A stretch of 64,000 nucleotides of DNA from Embiotoca jacksoni (lineage: Eukaryota; Chordata; Actinopteri; Embiotocidae). Below the pieces are notes generated by a model. It was not told where the DNA came from. It worked only from the letters and a program-made list of their open reading frames with translations, and did no database searches. The translations under genes were made by a program, and so were the position numbers. Shown here piece by piece: positions 41,101 through 55,200 of the stretch; the first letter of the stretch is position 1; every line of letters starts with the position of its first letter. The stretch is from contig JAKOON010000013.1 of NCBI GenBank assembly GCA_022577435.1, forward strand, positions 4,375,001 through 4,439,000. Direction: 5' to 3'.

Positions 41101-43072
41101 TTTAGTTGTTTTACCACAAGTTTACAATTCAAAAGACCTAAAAATAGATTCCCTGAATGTAAAGGTGATGGAAAAACAGGCAGACTTCTCGGGAAAACCT
41201 GGGCAAAAATCATTGATTCGTTGGGTAATTAATAGCATTGACGGACAAATTGAACACAAACTGGATGAAAATGAAGTACTATGGACACTGCTGCCATCTT
41301 TGCTCTTTTAACGTACTGGTATTCAAAACTTTTTGAGAATTGTATTTGCTATTGTTTTAATTTACCTGACTACATTTCTGAAACCAGCATCAAACTGACC
41401 TTTGAACTTACAAATCATAGGGGAGCAAATGATATTTGATTGAAAAATGTAATGCAATTATTTGTATTTAACTGAAAAACAGAACCAATCAGTGGTCACA
41501 TAAGTCCAACCACTAATAACCTACTAAAAGAAGTACTGTCAACATTGAAGAAGGAGAACTTGAACTATAAGTCGTGTGATTCACTGAAGGTTTTCATTCC
41601 TCTAGTCCAGTGGTTCCATACCTTTTATGCTGGGCTCAACACTTTCCACTTCTGCTGAAATGAATGGACGTGTGCAGAAAAAAAAATAAGACTAAAACTG
41701 TTTTACTATTTTACTCTACCAAATACTATGAATAAAAAGTTATACTTTATTAGTCTTTGTGGGGAAATCCGTCCTCTAAATGTGACCCATGCTAAATATT
41801 TTAGGAATGGGCAGCATCCAGGCATCCAGGTCAAGGGAAATGGCAAGAGTTATTCATAATACCTCACATGTTCAAGTTTGGTTTGGGAGGAAACCTGAGC
41901 ACTCAAAGAAGTCCATGCAAATGCAGAAAGAATTTGAAAACTTTACAAAGAAATGTCTCAGTCAGCCTTCAGTTCAGGCTGTTACAGACCGACAGTATGC
42001 TGTAGCAACCATCAGCCTCGACGCCATGTGGATTAAAAAAAAAAACTAAAAAAAAGTAACTTCCACTTCACTTTTCTGCTAAAAACGTAATAAATGGGAA
42101 GAGAAACTAACTGACAAGACAGAAAGAGAGAGAGAAAAAGGTCAAAAAGCAAATAACCACATGACATAGATGAGGCATTAGAGGAAAAACAGAAATGAGA
42201 AAGTGAATGAGGAAAAAAACCTGAATGAATGTGTTTTTATTATAGAGATAACGTTGAAATGTGCGGAAAACAAATGTGAATAGAAACTTTCAATGTAAAA
42301 AGCTGTGACCTCCGCAGACCCGCAGCAAATACACTCGTGATAACACACACTTTGGTGCATGACATTCAAACCTGTCAGCTGGCAGGTCTAAAATAAAATC
42401 AAAAGGTCCATCTGATTACAGCTATAGCCAAGGTCAGTGGTTAGAGGAACCTGGTTTGTGTGTGTGTGTATAAATATCATTCATTATGCCCAACACAGCA
42501 CTGAATGCAGACTTGTGTGTACTTGTGCGTACTTGTGTGGCTAACCCACGCTGTGTGCGTACCTGGTACTTCCCAGAAACTGCTGAGTGGGTGTGTTTTT
42601 GTATGAATGTGCATGTGTGTGTACAACTGTTGCCATCCAGCAATTCAGGTATCATATGACAGACTACATGTAGAATATAAATAACCTCAGTGTCCTCATC
42701 AAAGTATTATGAGCCAAAATCCAAAGTGTGTGTGTGTGATTGTGTTTTTTTGTTTATTTTTACTAATTCCGGCAATGTTTGAATGATGTTTTTTTGCAAC
42801 ACAACTTATTGCCCAGTGTCTTGGTCAAGGGCGCCTCAGCTAATTGTAGAGGTTTGAAAACAATGACAATCTTTTTTTCCCTTGTCATGCCATGAAAAGA
42901 CCGAACCAACATGAATTGATTCTGCGAATGAATACTGCCTGTGTATCCAGAGTCTGAGAAATTGTATTCCTCAGTGCCAACAAGTTTCATTGTTGTTTAA
43001 AGATGTTGACAAACACTTGAGTGAGCCACACTGGTGCATTGTGTTGAGCGAGCTGTAGTTTATTTTTGAGGC

Positions 43073-43124
<52 letters not shown>

Positions 43125-45512
43125 TCATCATTAAAGAACTAAATTTGTGTTCATCTGGAGCTGAAAACAGACTATTTATTTTTTAGTAACTGATAAAAAA
43201 CAGACCCACTTTTAAAAAAAGAAACTATTTGTGAACAACGATTTATCCCATCAGTTGGAAACAACGGGCTCAGAGTTGAGTGTCACAGCACAAGTTACTC
43301 TAAGTCTAAAACATGGTTGTTCAGGGATTACATGGGATGTGTTGACTACTAGAAGAGTATGTATAAGTGAGAAAACGTGTTACTTCACTGAGTGCCGAAG
43401 ATGGTGAAAACAGGTAAGTGTGTTCTCAAATTCAACCTGTTCTTTATGTCAATAACGCTGGACATGAGCAGAGTGGGTGGCAGAATGATGAAGGTTAAAG
43501 GTCAGATAACGTTACCTGCTTATGCCCTAAATAAATATTTCAAAGATGTTGGAATAATTAGATGGATATGTAGAGTGGCTTCAACCTGTTTTGTTATCTG
43601 TGAACTAAAAAATATTAAGTGAGTTTCCTGGTTATGTACTTTGCACAATTTTGTAACAGTTTGTCGGGAGTTTTTTTTTACAAATAGAACCTAGAAAATC
43701 ATTCTATTTTATAATAATTTATATTATTTTTCATAATTAATATATTTAATAATATTGCTTGACTAACTGTTCGTCACTGAATCTGGTCAACCTCACTTTA
43801 GTGTTTTGACCCTGAATGTGGTGTTTAAATTGATGCTTGAAAAAGAAGGTCCATCCAGTTATACCTGTGGTGTTTGTGTGTCTCACCTGCCCCCTCCCAG
43901 GAAGAGCAGACCCAGCGCCATGTGATGAGCCATGTGGAAGCCGTAGTTCATCTCGCCGCCGGTTCGCTTATGGAAGAAGCGACAGAGCTGCAGGACCTTC
44001 AGGTTCCCCGTGCCGGACATCACCATGGACATCGCCAGCAGAATCATTGACAGACCCGTCTGCAGGTTGTAATATCCCGTCTGCTGCGAGGACCAGCACA
44101 CATGTGACAGGACAGAGAAAGAGACAGCAAAGAGGAAATATAAGAAATCATTATCTTAACATAGAAGTCGGCGGGGCAACGCAGCACTGTTCATAATCAT
44201 GAAAACCTTGCAAGTTCCTTTTTAAAAGGATCAAAGAGGATGCTAGACATAAACACTTACCACAGCAGCTGTACCAGCAAAGGACATGATCTTCATGAAG
44301 CTCCTGGCGAACTCGTAGAGACAGTCAAAGGCATCCGAGTTGGCAGAGCCGGCGAAGCGTAAACCCAGTGCCATACAGGCCCCAGCTGTAATGTAGTCTT
44401 GGGCTTGACTGAGAGAAACAAATAACATCACGTGATCGGTCATGGTGGAGGTACACTGTGGAGAGCATCACCACCACGACTACAGAAGCTGGTGGTATAA
44501 AAAAAACACTTCAATATCTAAAGGTTAATCCAGAATTTATATTATTTAAATTGAATTAAAGTTCTTGGCTGAAATACTCACGCCATCGTCTCCATGTTAA
44601 TGTCTTCTGAAGGGTCAAAAGTCCCTCTCATGATCTGAAAACAAAACAAAGGTAGAAAACAAAATACAAAAACGACTATTTTAAACTCGGTCTTGAAGTT
44701 GAAATATGAAAAACAATAAACTGCTGTACTGAAAACAAATGGTTTATTTACTGTAAAGGATTTATTGTAAATACAAGTCACTGTATATAAAAAAAGAACA
44801 AGTTGCAGTAACAAACATGCAATAACCAAAAATGAAATGATTTCACTAGTGCAGGTAACAACAGGCTAAACTAAAAAAACTGAGTTTTGTAGAAAATGTG
44901 GAATAAAGTGGAAAAAAGTATATATTCTCTTTTAGATTAATTTTGAATGGGATGTACTGAGGTTGTGATTACTAGTGGAAGAAGCAAACCAAGAAAAAAA
45001 TATATATAAAGAAAAACGTTGATACATTTACATCCAAAGGCCATTACATTACCCCATAATATCACGTAGTTCTCCAAGAAACTCTAATGTTCCCTGAGGG
45101 GAAAAAATATGTACGGCACACCGGCTTCACTCATTTTTAAACTTTATCAACAGATGGACATTATTATTTTTAACCACCGCCTTTTCAGACCAATGAGACA
45201 CAACGATATTTAGAGAAGAGTAATTGAAGCAGTGCGAGGTTCACGGTCTGCCTGAGAAGTAGCACTTTTCCTGTTTATCCAGCGAGCCTATTTCTGCTCA
45301 TTCAGTCGTTGTTTGGGTGAATGAGGAAACAGCTACATGACAGCAACAGGAAAGCTGGAGTAATTAATCTGTTACAACTAAATCGGTGCACCTTTTGGCA
45401 CAATCAGCCTGCAGAATTGGCTAAATTACTCAATTAAAAAAGTGTACAAGTCATAGTGACTTCTTCCCAGGTCTGCTGCATCACCAATCCAAATATGGCC
45501 GCTCAGTAATGA

Positions 45513-45566
<54 letters not shown>

Positions 45567-45736
45567 TATATATGCGTGTATTTTCTCACCTGGGGTATGT
45601 TACTCTTGACCCACTCGGTGTTCGGGAGGATTTCATCCCACATGATAATACACCGAGCAAGAGTCTGCAGGTGTAGAGCAGGAGGAAGAGGAGAGGCAGG
45701 TGGACCAGATTAAGATAAAGTGGGAATAAATTATCT

Positions 45737-45778
<42 letters not shown>

Positions 45779-47457
45779 TACAAACACACACGCAGCTCTG
45801 ATGGCACACTAACCCTCAGCAGCAGAAACTCTGGCTTAATGAAGTCCAGGAGGAACCACGTATCTGGAGGTTTCAGCCAATCAGCAATCGACCTAGTGGG
45901 CAGAACCGGGATGAGAGAACCAGGTGTTAATACTTTCCTTCAACACCTTCTCAACCAACGCGGGATGAAGAAGACAGGAGCCTCTTGACCAAGAGGCAGT
46001 CGGGAGCTGGAGGAGTTTTGTTCTTCTGTAGCGTAATGTGACAATTTTTTTAACAGGCAGGTTATGATGCTCTGATCAACGTCACACGGACAAGAAATAG
46101 TTGAGAAGTAGAAAACAGCCTTTTGGCCGTATTTAAGAGACTCGGCGTCAGTGTTGAAGCAGTTATGGTGGACAGATTCTGTACCTGTTGTACAGTTTGC
46201 TACTCATAAGTGTACAATACTGGCTCCAAGGTACCAAATGCTATTTTATAGCATAACTATTGTCTTTGGATCATTTGCATGTTTTTTGTTCTTTTTAAAA
46301 AAAAAAAAAAAAAAACAGAGCATTTGTAAGTAGAGAATCCCTGTTCAGATAGCTTCGGCACAGTCACACCTATAATGTATTCCAGTTTCCACTGTCCATA
46401 TTTGTTAGTTTGTGACAACAGATGAGTAGGAAGGAGATAAATCATACAGGTGGCAGACTGTACGGTGCAAAACCTTCATGTTTGTTTCCCTTCTTAAAAA
46501 GATTTGTGGTTCTACCAGTTGTTTTTCTCACCTGTTGTTGGTCTTGAGGTAGATCATGGCGAGGGCCAGCGTGGCCCCTGGACACGTCACATCTACATTT
46601 ATAGTGTCGCCCTCCTGAAAGGACCATTGATAGGGTTCATGAGCTCACCAAAATACCAAGTAAGCTTACAATCATCACTTCTTGCAACATGTTTAATCTA
46701 ATCTGAGAGCAAAAAAAGAAAAAGAGGGATTTGTCCATCTACCTTGATTTGATAGCTGGGGGACTTGTGTCTCTCCCGGTTGGCCCCGGCTTGAGCTCTG
46801 CGGTGGCCCCCAACCATGTACTGATACAACTGCTCAGGCACATTCAGGTCTGTCATCCCGATCAAGTTGCTGCCATGCTGGAGGGAAGAGAGAGGGGAGG
46901 CCAGGAAGGAGGGAGGATGATGACCGAAGGGGATGAAGAACGGGAAATGAAAGGGGATAGGAAAAGGAAAATCAAGAGACAAAGACAAAAAAGAGGAAGA
47001 CAAAGAAAACGGGAAGGTGAGGAAGCAGACAGATTGAGGCACCAGTGAAAGGAAGGAGTAAAGCAGGTGTTTCGAGATTAGCGGTGAGGAGAGAGGTGCA
47101 GAAGGAAACACAATTTATGGAGAGAGAAAAGCATGAGGTAGTTTTTTCTTTTTACTTTTAATGGCAGAAAAGAAAATATCAGGTTTTGTGAGACAGCAGC
47201 TACTGCTCTCTTGCTTTCCATTAAACACCAATGATAAATGGTGATGACAAAATATACATGAAAAGTCCAGAGGAAAAAAGTACCTCTAAGATATTAGAAT
47301 CATAATGTAACATAATCATGTGTTTTTTTGTGTGTGACTTACCCCCAGACAGACCATGCCCAGGGCGAGTCCAGCAGCCAGTGAGTAGGACTCTCTGTCT
47401 GTACAGTACTCCATCTCAGGACCAGGGGGTCGACCTGACAAGACACACACAGACACA

Positions 47458-47534
<77 letters not shown>

Positions 47535-49204
47535 AGACACAGAGACACAATTTTACCAAACCACGGTCTTAGTAATGCTGACACCTGTACAACATGTGAC
47601 ATGCAATTTATGCAACAGTTAAAGACACTTTACAATGCAAAGACAGCAGAAAATATCAGGATAGATATGTGTTTCTGCCAACTTTGCCAACTCCTGTTTT
47701 CATTATCAATTGATTGAACTATGAATGAGGGAAAACTGCTTGGTATACATTTATATATTTCCCAGCATATACACACACCTATCTCAGACAGCAAGACTTC
47801 AGCGTTGTGTCTGTGTCCTGTTCCCTGGTACACCAGCCCGATGCCAATTACAGCCGCAACCTGCAGAAAATGAGAGAGAACCGACTACTTACTGCTTAAT
47901 TTTTGTGCATTTGTGTAAACATGTGTATGCTTTTGTACATATTATACATGTACTTTAGCTATAACAGCTTGCAGATCTTAATAAACATTGGACATTACAA
48001 CCAACCTGAACATTGTGTGGCACGTCCAGCTCAGTGGAGGTGGGTGGGAGAAGGGCAGGGATGTGTATACTAAGCAGGCGGGTAATTGACATGTCCATGG
48101 TGCCCAGTTTGGCTGAAGACACACCCAGTAGGAGCCCAATACTGGTCATCTCATGGCCCTGACAGAGACAGAGACAGACACACACAGATGGTAAATGTCA
48201 CAATAGAAACAGCAGTGGGTTTGTAATGTCAAAAAGTTGATAATAACTTTATATTATTTCTGATGTACTGTGTAATTTGAGGATTGAGAGATTTATTTAG
48301 AAACCATATTTTCTTCAAATAATGGTCAATCTTCGCAAAATGTAGAAATCTATTTACGTCAGACCCTGTAGGGTGAAGTGTGTCCCTGTGTACTAAACAC
48401 CTGCTGCAGCAGAATATATGACCCCCAGTGTAATTGGCTCTAACGGTGACTCTGGTATCAGAGGAATCCCATCAGCTTCCACACCAGCTCACCATGACTG
48501 ACAGCTTTCATTAGACCCCTACAAGTGTGTGTTTAATAATAACCACAGACGCAGGCCACCAACATGTTTTGACAATGTTAAAATTCAGAGCATGAAGTCA
48601 AAGTTGGACATTTTTGCTCTATGGTAAAGTTAAAAGATCCAATCATTAACCACTGTAGCCATTTCTTAACATATAAACTTGACTGGTAATTTTTCATGTA
48701 AAGTAACACAGTACATTTACTCAAGTGTTATACTTAAGTGCATTTTTTTTTAGGTAGTTTTACTTCACCCGAGTTACATTTCAGAGAGAACCAGTGTAGT
48801 ATTTCCTGCACGAACCTTTATCTGACAGCTGTAGTTACAAGTTACCACAAAAGGAGTTGGGTTCTTATCATATTTCCGATGTCAATGAGTTGTTAGCAGT
48901 TTCAAACGAAGGCACATCTTTCGTCTTTAAATAACAGTTTCAGTTACAAAATCGTTTAACAGCTCTACAGATTTCTCTTGTGGTCCTTTGAAGGTACTCA
49001 TCCACGAAGTTGGGAATCAGTGGCCTAGACTAACGAACTACAAATAAAGTAGATAAAACAGAACGACATAGACGGTTCAACTAAGTGCAGGTATTTTAAA
49101 GCCACAATGAAAATTAATAAACGAATAAATGATACTTAATCAGGTTGTGTTTGTAAAACGCTGCAGAGACAGGGCGAACAAACTGGAATGATTACAAAGT
49201 GAGT

Positions 49205-49278
<74 letters not shown>

Positions 49279-52200
49279 CTTTAAAACCACAGACCCACAC
49301 GATTCTGATGAACTGATCCAAAGTGTGTCAGTGTAATTTCTCTTTTACAGCGAGAACAGAAACCAACAGTAAACCACCAGCTACAAACAGGCTTCGCTGT
49401 CAGCCACGTTCACAGGTTTCATTCACTTTGGAAGCTGTTAAGTTACAAACTCTGCTGATATCTGTGCATTTAATGTACTGGAACAATTAGGGGATTGTGA
49501 ATATACTTATTTTATAGCTTATAATTTAAACTGAAATATACATTGATGGAATTCGTAACATAAAAGATGAAATCAGTTTTGATGTGTCAGTCAACACACC
49601 AGGGCAATTAGTCCCAAGGTTTAGCATTGTGCAAAAAGGCATATTGACAAACATACAAATTTTAACATTAAATGCCTATAATAACCTTTATGATCAGAAA
49701 CGTTACCAAATAAACCCCCTATGAGTCTTGCAGGGCAGAAAATAAAAAATAAAAAACGTTCAAACTCAAACCTCACACCTCAAAAGAAATGTAAAATGTC
49801 TTTGAAAACGTGTTGCAACAATCGCTTTGGTGTGAAAGGGCGGTCAACGTGTATTTTTCGCCAAATTTCAAGTGGTTTCAAATCTTTATGAGAACATTCT
49901 TACATTGTATTTATACGGAAATGACTCAGGGAAAGCACCCTGATCATTATCAACAGGTTCGTTCTGAATCTAAATGGAAACTGATAATGATTTCACGCGC
50001 ATTTGCTGCAGTGGCTCCTCTTTGTCTTCATCATGTCTTTACGGTGATGTTTTAATTGAGAAAATATAAGATTTAGCTCGCAGCATCCTGTTGTTTTTCT
50101 CACCCGAAAGTGGGAAGGACTCGTCTCGTTTCAAAGTTCTCAGAAGGCAGAGTTTCACTCTGACTCCCGGCCTGGCTCTGATGCAAGTTTACATCTCTCT
50201 TTTATACTCATCTCGAGAAAAGCGTGCATGCATGTGTGTGTGCAAGGACAGTACATGGGTGTATCTTTGTATGATCTGTATTTAAGTTCATATTTAATTT
50301 TCCTCCTTTCCTTTTAGTGTGCTCCAAATGACTTTAAGAACAGTAATTTAGAGCATCATCTGCTGTAAACTGAGTGTTCAAATACAAAAGAGTTCATTAA
50401 CCCCAGAATATATCGTTTATGAACATTTACAGATTTATAAGCAAAGACTCATGTTGACTTGAAAGCGTGAAACAAAGGCTGAAATAGTTTCTGCACATGT
50501 ATGTTTTATAGCGTGGACATGCGTGCACCTTGGTGAGGTAGTCATGTATGTTGAGCGTGGCCAGCTTGGTGAGGTGTCCGTTGAGCCCCAGGGCCATAAG
50601 GAAACCTGCATACTCATTGGCCAGCTCCGGGCTCTTTGGCTTGTTGTAGGCGATCCAGGCAGAGTCCACCTTAAATAAAACAAAAGGAAAAGTTTGTTGA
50701 CATTAGACATTAGAGGTCTGGAACAAGTCATCCAGTTATTGTTATAATCACATTGAAAAACATTTTATGAGTAACGTTACAGCGTATGTCAGCATAGAAG
50801 AAAAGACCTTTTTCAATAAAATGTCTGATTTATTTTACGTTTAAAGGTCCTTTCTTGCTTTGAATCAATGCCTGCAGATACTCTGTTCATATATTTCCTT
50901 ACAATATCTCCATTAGACTGTAATATTTATGGACTTTTAAGCCTGATGGTGACGCTACAACAAAGGTCAACAAAACTTGAAGGATGTCTCTATATTCAGT
51001 TATTTCTTTGATGAAGTTTGACAGGGCAGACTGCACAATCGAGTGAATAACCAAACAGAGGAACAGGTAAATTAAAAATCTCCTGGTTTCTTTGCAGGTA
51101 TGTACAAAGGAACATGTGAAGAGGTGGTTGAGCTCTAGTTTCAGACTGACCTGTGAAGCAGGGGCTATTTTAAGACCGGCAGCTACTCCGTTGTGGAAAC
51201 TGGGCCAGCTGGTCATGTTGGGAGGAACATCAATGTTCCCGCTGTTCAGATCTACCATAGTATTCCTGGGAGGGGCGCGGCCTGTAAAAGAAGAATAGAA
51301 ACACAAAGAATAAAGTTATTTTCTGATTTAAGAAACATAATTACATAGAATATACAAATAAAGAACGCCTGGGTGAGTGTCCAGATGTATCCAGGCATCA
51401 AGAGTTGCATTTTCCCCTCTTATTACCTCTAGAGAAAGGCTAAAGTATACTCTATTTTTGCACAAACTGATGTTAAATCCATCTTAAATTTCCTGATTGT
51501 TCTCAACTTTCGCCAGAGGATTTACTGAATTTTCTCAGTCTCCCTGCACACTTTTTAAAACTCCAAAAGTATTCCATAAATTCCTTGAATTTCACTGAGG
51601 GAAAGACATTGTAAGGAAAAAAGAATATTAATGTTCCAGCATTTCAAAATTACCTGTGAGGTTGAGTTTTGGGACGGGTAATGGTTCAGTTGGTACAGGG
51701 TGATAGGAGAAGAGAGTGAAGAGGCCTCTGCCAACAGGGAGGGCCATGGTCCTCTGACACAACTGTAGGAGTCTGAGAAAGACGCAAAGGCATGGACAAA
51801 AAGAGAGCAGGAATAAAAACATCGGAAAACGCAAACTCCAAGTAACATACAACAATATAAGGAGAGCACAGAGCATGAGGCAATAAGAAGAAAGGCACCA
51901 AAGTACAAAGAAACACTGCACATGCCTTCTGAAACTGCTGCGTTGCTGTCGGTGAACATCTACAGTATGTTACAATACCAAATGCAATCACAACACACAC
52001 ATACATCATACTCACTTGTTCTCTTTCTCCTCTATGTACTCGTGGTCAGAAACCTCTGGCAGCTGGACAACACTGACCCGGACAGGCCTGGAGCTCTGCA
52101 GCAGTCTCCTGACCTCCTGGACCCTCAGATCCTGACTCCAGATCAGCCCTGTGACCTGGTGAGGAGAGAGAGGGCATGAATACCAAGGTCTTCTCTCGGG

Positions 52201-55200
52201 ACAGGAACCCTGCTGAGGTAGCCTTGAGAAAGGGACTTTACCTAAATGTGCTTGTAACAAGAAAAGTTAGAAAGGATGATCTTTCGAGTGAAGGCAGATT
52301 AATAATGCAATCCTGTCACCTCTTGAATTATGTCCGACATCCCGTCTTCCTCCTCATCTGGTTCTGTGGTTGCAGGAGGTTCCAAGGAAAGTCCTGAACC
52401 TACCGACTGGAGACGCACCCAAATGACACACATATTTACATACAACCACAGAGACAGCAGCCAACAATAAATAATTTAAACAGACTCTATATTATTGTGT
52501 AAAATACATAAACTTGTGCTTGTTCAACAGGTGTTTGATAAATTGCTCATACTGTCTCCATTACTGGTGGTTTTGCTGTTTTTGAACAACTCCCACAACC
52601 CTCTACATTAAGAAACAGAAGTCTTCAGATTGATCTTTTTTCTCACGGTGTTGACAGCAACCAACCTACAGTGGTGGTGCTATGCAATATTATCCCACTG
52701 GTGTCACTAATGTCCCAATGAGATCCACAAAAAAGTCAGGTCAAGATGCCAAACCTCAGGTTCTCCTCCTATTATTTCTTAAAGCAGAAGAAAACCAAAC
52801 CTAAATCTCATTTGCCATGTCTTCATTTAATAAAAGCTCCGGGGATTTAACTTATTTTACACTCACAGCTTTGCTCTTGGCCAGAGTCATCTTGTGGGCT
52901 TGTTTGGTCAGATCCTGTCGCCCAATCAGCAGACAGACCTCCTCTGACCAATTTGAACACGGCTGCTCCCTGCACCGATAGATGGCCTCTCGGACGGGCA
53001 AAGCCACGCCAAAGGGGACCGACTCCAAGTCCTTCAGGGTGAAACCTAAGCCAGTGAAAAGACAGGAATGAGTGTTTTTAACCAGTCTGCAAGAGAAGCT
53101 GTGTCCTGGAACACAGCCTTCTTTGAAATTAAAAACAGGTACAGATATTTTCAAAAGCTCTTCCGAATCACTGTCATATTTTAAACTTTCATAGTTTTAT
53201 TGTGTCCCTAACTTAAGGTGAGAAGCGCCCAGACACAAACAAAGTCTTTGACTAACACAGCAGATACGAGATCTGACTGTGAGAAAGCTAATTCACAGGT
53301 TGTGGTTTCACTGGACAGGTGGGAATGTGTAAAATTTGCATTTGTATAAACCGACGCAGTGCTGAAAAAGAGGATGTGGCTTCCATACACCTTCCTCTGT
53401 ATGGGTAAAAACTCACCCTGTGAGGTGAGCCAGACCACCAGCTGCTCAGCCAGACTCTCACTGGAAAACTTGACCTTCACACTGCTCTGCCTAAAACAAC
53501 ACATGAATATCGGTGAGATAAATGATCACCGCTCCAAACTAGTAATTAGAGAAAGCAATGTAATAATACAGAACAGGAAACAAATGAAAGCTTTTAAAAA
53601 ACATATATTCTTAATTCAATTTCAAAATTAACTACGCTTGCTCAAGGATATTAGCTCTCAATTTATTGTTTTGCAGGTTGATCTTTGAGCTATTCATTTT
53701 TTTTTTTTTTTTTAATCTTTTTTAAATTTCCAAGCTGAACAAGAAGAAAAAATAAGGCTATGTTTTACAGCCCTTTTACTATCATTTTGAAAAGAAAAAT
53801 CGTTATATAGTCCTTTAAGCAGCAGTAGAATTACAAGGAACTACAATCATGAAGCTCTTCTCAGTCCTGGGAGGTCAAATTACCTTCTGAAGTATGGTTC
53901 ACTGGTGCAGGACTTCTGGCCTGAAGAAGACAAGAACAGAGAAAAAGGGATGAGACAGGGTAATAGGAGGTCAACGGTTTTCAATTTACCTTATCTGTAA
54001 GATCTCAAATGAGACTCGTCACATTTTTACAAATTCTCACAGAATCTGCGCTGCTCTCGGATGATAAAATTTGCCACCAAGAAGAATGGGCACTAAAATT
54101 ACAGGTTAAAGGAAGGTGACATTTTGTTCCTGATGAGTTTTGGAGAATTGTGTTATGTGGGATGGTTTCTGTTGTTGTTACTGAAAAATGCAGTGTTAAA
54201 AAAAACAGCAACAGTCACTCTGGATGCTCTCACGTCGCCCACAAAGTAAATTTCCAATTCTGTGTCATTAGGCTGATCAGACACCTGCAGCGACTGCTGT
54301 CACCTCAGCGCTGTATTGGGTTTTTGTCGAAACAAAAACAAACAGAACAAATCAGGTGACACACAAACCTGCGTCACTCGCCTTTCTTTCCGTGTTACTG
54401 GGCCCTGAGGCGGGGACCTATGGGACTGGCAGCTTGTCAATAAATGCACACACACCAACACCCAAAGGAACACACACACACCATCCAGGATGCAATAAAA
54501 AAACAAGTAACGTGATCTTTGAGGCTGCTTGGTCACAAGAGGCAAACATACTTGTGGAGAGCTTGACCAGGTACTTTGATACATCTGTGGAAGTGGCATT
54601 TTCATTTCCGATGATGTAGAGAGCATAACTCTGAAAAAATAAAAACAGCAACAGAGAGAAGGAGCCGAGATATAAAAAGCAGGAATCATTTGTACAGAAC
54701 AGTCTAAACCTGGTAGAAATTAGCTACATAAATACAACCAACATTAAAGTTTCCAGTGAAGGATATTTATATTTTTATATATAAAGATATACAAGGTATC
54801 TGACAGAGGAAGCGGATCTGAACAACCATCTGTCTGACATTATAGTGGATGATGAATCATATTTCTATCAGACACAGTTGGAGTGAAAGAAATATTTAAC
54901 TCAGAAGCCATTTGAATGATATGTCGGTGAAGAGGTGCCAGAAATGGGACATAATATTCATAATTATGTTTTAATGTTGTGTAATCACCTGAAACTAAGA
55001 ATTGTTGTGTTTTCATGACTTTAAAATGAGTCCTTCAAGTCTACATGGGTAACGGGTACTCTTTTACAAAGCCCACTATGTTGCACTGCCTTATTTCTAC
55101 AGTAGCTCAGAAGGGACAAACCAAACGCTGGCTCTCGAGAGGGACTTTAGCGTTTTTTGCGGCCATCGTAGATTCTCCTACACACTTGGAACAAGAGAGT

